A stretch of 64,000 nt of DNA from Macropodus opercularis (Eukaryota > Chordata > Actinopteri > Anabantiformes > Osphronemidae). A program made the translations under genes and the position numbers. This document shows, piece by piece, positions 60,501 through 64,000 of this stretch (positions are counted from its first letter, which is position 1; each line of letters opens with the position of its first letter). The stretch lies in contig CM061096.1 of NCBI GenBank assembly GCA_030770545.1, positions 9,219,501 through 9,283,500 of the forward strand, read 5' to 3'. Under the pieces are notes generated by a model, which saw only the letters and a list, made by a program, of their open reading frames with translations, was not told where the DNA came from and did not search any database.

Positions 60501-63500
60501 TACTGTTTTGTGACAACCTCGTTCATTGAATCCCATGTCAGAAAAATTTGCGGTGTAATAATATGCTTGTAGTACGTGTCTGACCCTCTGTCTGTCTCTG
60601 CTCTACATTACATCCACGCTTCTTTGTGTTGAATAAGGACGTGCTTTTAAAAAATGCCATTGTGTAGTTGAAGCTGCAAAGACAATTATAATTCTGCCAC
60701 GAGTAGGTGTGGCATGAGGCTTTTGTTTTGTTCAACAAGAGGGCTGCCTCTAATATGGCAGCACAGATGGTGCCACAGAGCTTGAATATTTATGCTCAGT
60801 CAGCGTCCATCCACTCAGGCCAACATTTCAGAGAGCAGAGCAGGTCAGGCCGGGCTTCCCCAATAAAGAGCAAAGACGATGCTAATGCAGGGAAATGCAG
60901 CACTCCCACGTTTTACTTCTCGCTTTTAACCGAATCCAACAACAAAAAACAAAAAATAAACAGTCTGCACGTAACAATGGACCTGCAGAGAGAGAGAGAG
61001 CCAGCGAGAGGACTGGCTGTATCACCTTTTGGTAGCAGTTATATAATCTTGAGATCAGGTACAGTGAAAAGAGTGAAGCCTCCGTCTCCCTATCTGGCTC
61101 TGGGTGAAGCTGTAACCTCGCTTTCTATGTGTGCGCTGGTCTTTGGCAGATAACGATGGTGTTTTTAGATGAAGGACATTAAAGCTCAAACTTTATTATT
61201 CAGGGCTTCCAGGTTGGTATTTGGACAAATTCGTCTGGATATTTTGGCACATTGTAAAAATGTTTTTTGATTAAAAATGATACTGTAAATTCACAGTCAC
61301 TCACAAAACCTTATTGTGTGAATCTTTGCAAATATATAACCTTTAGGAAGCTTCCTTCTACCTCATGAAGGAACTCGACTGTTTTTTCTGCCAGTAGCAG
61401 CTAAATCATACTTGAACTGAGCAGACATCTGCTACGCTTCATTCTCTGATGTCTCATTCACAGCACACAACTTCGTGCTCGTTCATATAGAGCAGTATGA
61501 GAAAGTACCGCGAGTTTTTAGAGACTAAGAGCTAAACTTTCTTGTTGATGCTCAGAAGGGGCCGATGTCCTCTGGAGGAACCTGCCCCACTTTGAATATT
61601 AGTAGCTGTACATGAAGAAACTCCATAGACATCAGATGGAGTTTTTTTCCTTGACCTCTACTCTGCTGCTCTGCCAACAGTTGTAACTTAACACAATTAA
61701 CGAATGGAGTTAGATGCTTTGATGGTGCATCCAGAAGTTGGCAAAATCAAATCCTGAGCGTGCCAACAACAGTTTAGGACACAGGAAACGTCAGATTCAA
61801 GTGTTCTGTATTAGACACATTAAAAAACAGGTGATGTTTATGGGCACAGATATCTAAAAATATCCCCTCCATACTGGCAGCTTTGATAAACTATACAACA
61901 ACCATCCAAATCACGAGCTTCTCTGCACATTGAGTTTTTTTGTACTGTACATGTTCAGTTCAGCTCTTCCTCTCACCATATACATGCCAAAAAACATTTC
62001 TCAATATAAATCATTTTTCCCAAAAGCGCACACAGCCGCCCACAACACCTCCGAGACTCTAATATGTGAAGTCATTAAGATGTCCTCTCTGACTGAGGGA
62101 TGTTTAATTGCCTGACATTGTAGGTTTAATTAGGGATTTTTGCCAAAGAGAAAGCCACTCCAAGCTTTTAGTCAACAAAATATTGATAATGATATTGAAA
62201 TTACATTTAATGATGACGGCAGTTGTGCCGAGCAGCAGATGCACACCAACATAAATGTAACAGTAGGAATTCAAATGAGCTGCGCGTTGTTATGATGTTG
62301 TGAATTCCTGTGCGTCAGCCCACGCAGTGTGAGCTTCGCTGCTCATAAACACAAACACGCCTGCACCGGGGTTGAACTCGCATGAATCTGCACGCCGCGA
62401 CCGTCATTTAGGATTTGCATGTGAGAAATTAACCCAGGCCACGTGTGTGGGACGGATTTCTCTCCCATGTTTCTCTGGGTTTTCATCGATGGAACTGGTT
62501 TCGCCTCCAGTAATTCCCTTAAATTGTTCTTCTGGAAAGGAGCCCAAGACTGAAACCCAGTAATGCCTGAACATTACTACATTAAAACCGGGCTTTAACC
62601 CCTTGGCGCTGTTTCAGATTATGCAATAGCTAATCATTGTGAGTGCTTAAGAGCATATTAGGATGCCTCCGTACTTAAAATAACATGACACGGCCGCACC
62701 GAGGCACGAAGGAGGTTCACCAGCAATTCTGGATTTTTATACAGTTGTTAATCTTGTGAACTCTCACCATAAAATCAGTTTAATACTCACATAATATCAC
62801 AACATCTACAGCATATCAGCATAACACCTGACTGCACTTCCCCTGAATCTTTGGTATGGAGCTAATGTAGAGGCGGCAGTATAATAAAGCTATCACACAG
62901 TCGTTGAAATATATGTGAATAGATAAGTCAGATATGGTTTTACGGAAATAAAGTGACAGCGCTGTGGTCAGCGGAAACCTCGTCTGACAATATGTATGAG
63001 TAAAGTAATTACTGGGTCTGGTGGCAGACGTTTAAAGACAGGTGAAAATCATTTTAATTCAGACTGTCAAGATAGGATCAGGGTTTGAGGAGCAGTAGCC
63101 ACGTGAAGCGAGAGATGGCACCAAGAACACGGCTAATCACTTCAGCAGGCAGCAAATCAATTAAAGCGAGCTGGAAACGGCAAAAGTGTGCAGCCGTGCC
63201 GCCTGTCACCCAGGCATCACTTCATTACCTCATTCATATGTTGTCGTATCCCGACCTTCTGCATTTCACCCCTTGTGTAGTCAAACAGCACCAACGCTGT
63301 CTCCACTCTGCTTTAAAGTGACTTCTCAGGTAGTGCTTTAAAAGAAACGCTATTTGCAACCGCGAGCTTTAAGGCAAAGGGCAAACAATTTGTGAACTGA
63401 GTTTGATCTTATTTTGCTTTGAACATTGTTTGGATGAGATTGTTTTTGTGCTCCCGGTGTACGTGAGTGTGTGTGATCAGCCCACTGCACGAGCTGCCTT

Positions 63501-64000
63501 TCTGAAGAAAACAAGCCCAACTGTTAGTGCAGTTTGTGAACGTGTGTGTCAGCTGCAGCAAGGGGCCGTGTTGCTCACTTTAAGTACACCCATCAACCTT
63601 CATCTGATCCTCGGGTGTGACGCTGCCGTACAAATCGCATCATTTGCTTGTTCTTAAACCGAGGTATGTGGCTGATCTCCTTGTGCTTCACGTGCTGCTA
63701 AACCGTTTTCCTGAATATTCATAGTACGTTAAATTATATTCCAGCTAATAAACTAAAGGGTACTAAAGTGGCTGTTAACCTCAAACACAACATTTGAGTT
63801 TTCATTTGCATGGTTTTAAAAGTGCGCTGATACCTGTTACTGCCGTTAAACGTTTGTCCTTGCGTATGAGGAACAGAAACACTGACTCGTAGACGCCGGG
63901 TTGATTTCTCTTGAGTCATTACGTGTGAGATCGAATGCCGTGCGGAGAAATGTGACTTGTGCTTGGAGGTCGGAGGGATGACAACTGCACAGACTCTTGC
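57560..64000. other. Upstream intergenic stretch to the window end, nothing recognised
   Basis: AT-rich DNA with small chance frames. The longest, 148 codons at 60707-61153 plus, has no domain, is partly low-complexity and shows no supporting splice or promoter signal. No RNA gene, array or repeat family recognised. Confidence 0.5.

Noticed and set aside
60707..61153. 148-codon plus-strand open frame
   Set aside because: It has no recognisable domain and spans a GA-rich low-complexity stretch. In 64 kb of six frames one or two frames of this size are expected by chance.

Overview
The window is vertebrate nuclear DNA, most likely from a percomorph teleost fish. The basis is one long fish-like protein-coding exon, sparse genes, short microsatellites, CpG-poor background with a few sharp CpG-rich islands, and three adjacent degenerate copies of interspersed repeats that I recognise as common in percomorph genomes. 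Nothing prokaryotic, viral or organellar was seen.

Only one protein-coding gene can be supported. It is elfn1 (extracellular leucine-rich repeat and fibronectin type III domain containing 1), on the minus strand. Its whole coding sequence lies in one uninterrupted exon at 2377-4725. The encoded type I membrane protein has a signal peptide, five leucine-rich repeats with a C-terminal cysteine cap, a fibronectin III-like domain, one membrane segment and a long conserved cytoplasmic tail ending in a PP1-docking motif. Downstream (lower coordinates) is its 3' UTR, with a good polyadenylation signal at 844-849.

Upstream of the coding exon lie about 43 kb without any credible coding sequence, then a strong CpG island at about 47.58-48.49 kb. 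Inside the island, on the same strand as elfn1, is a perfect 5' splice-donor consensus (exon end at 47911). The simplest reading is that the island holds the elfn1 promoter and a non-coding first exon, and that about 43 kb of intron separates it from the coding exon. This is inferred, not proven. The presumed intron carries microsatellites, short CpG-dense patches, a cluster of AP-1-type sites, paired homeodomain-type sites and one CTCF-like motif.

From 48.5 kb to the end there is apparent 5' intergenic DNA: a CTCF-like motif just upstream of the island, a second small CpG island near 54.75 kb, a nest of decayed repeats at 57.1-57.55 kb, and otherwise unannotatable sequence. The other open frames I examined look like chance. 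I did not find an obviously new biological system. The most useful leads are the regulatory architecture of elfn1 and a several-fold excess of the 7-mer TACAGTA/TACTGTA across the window.
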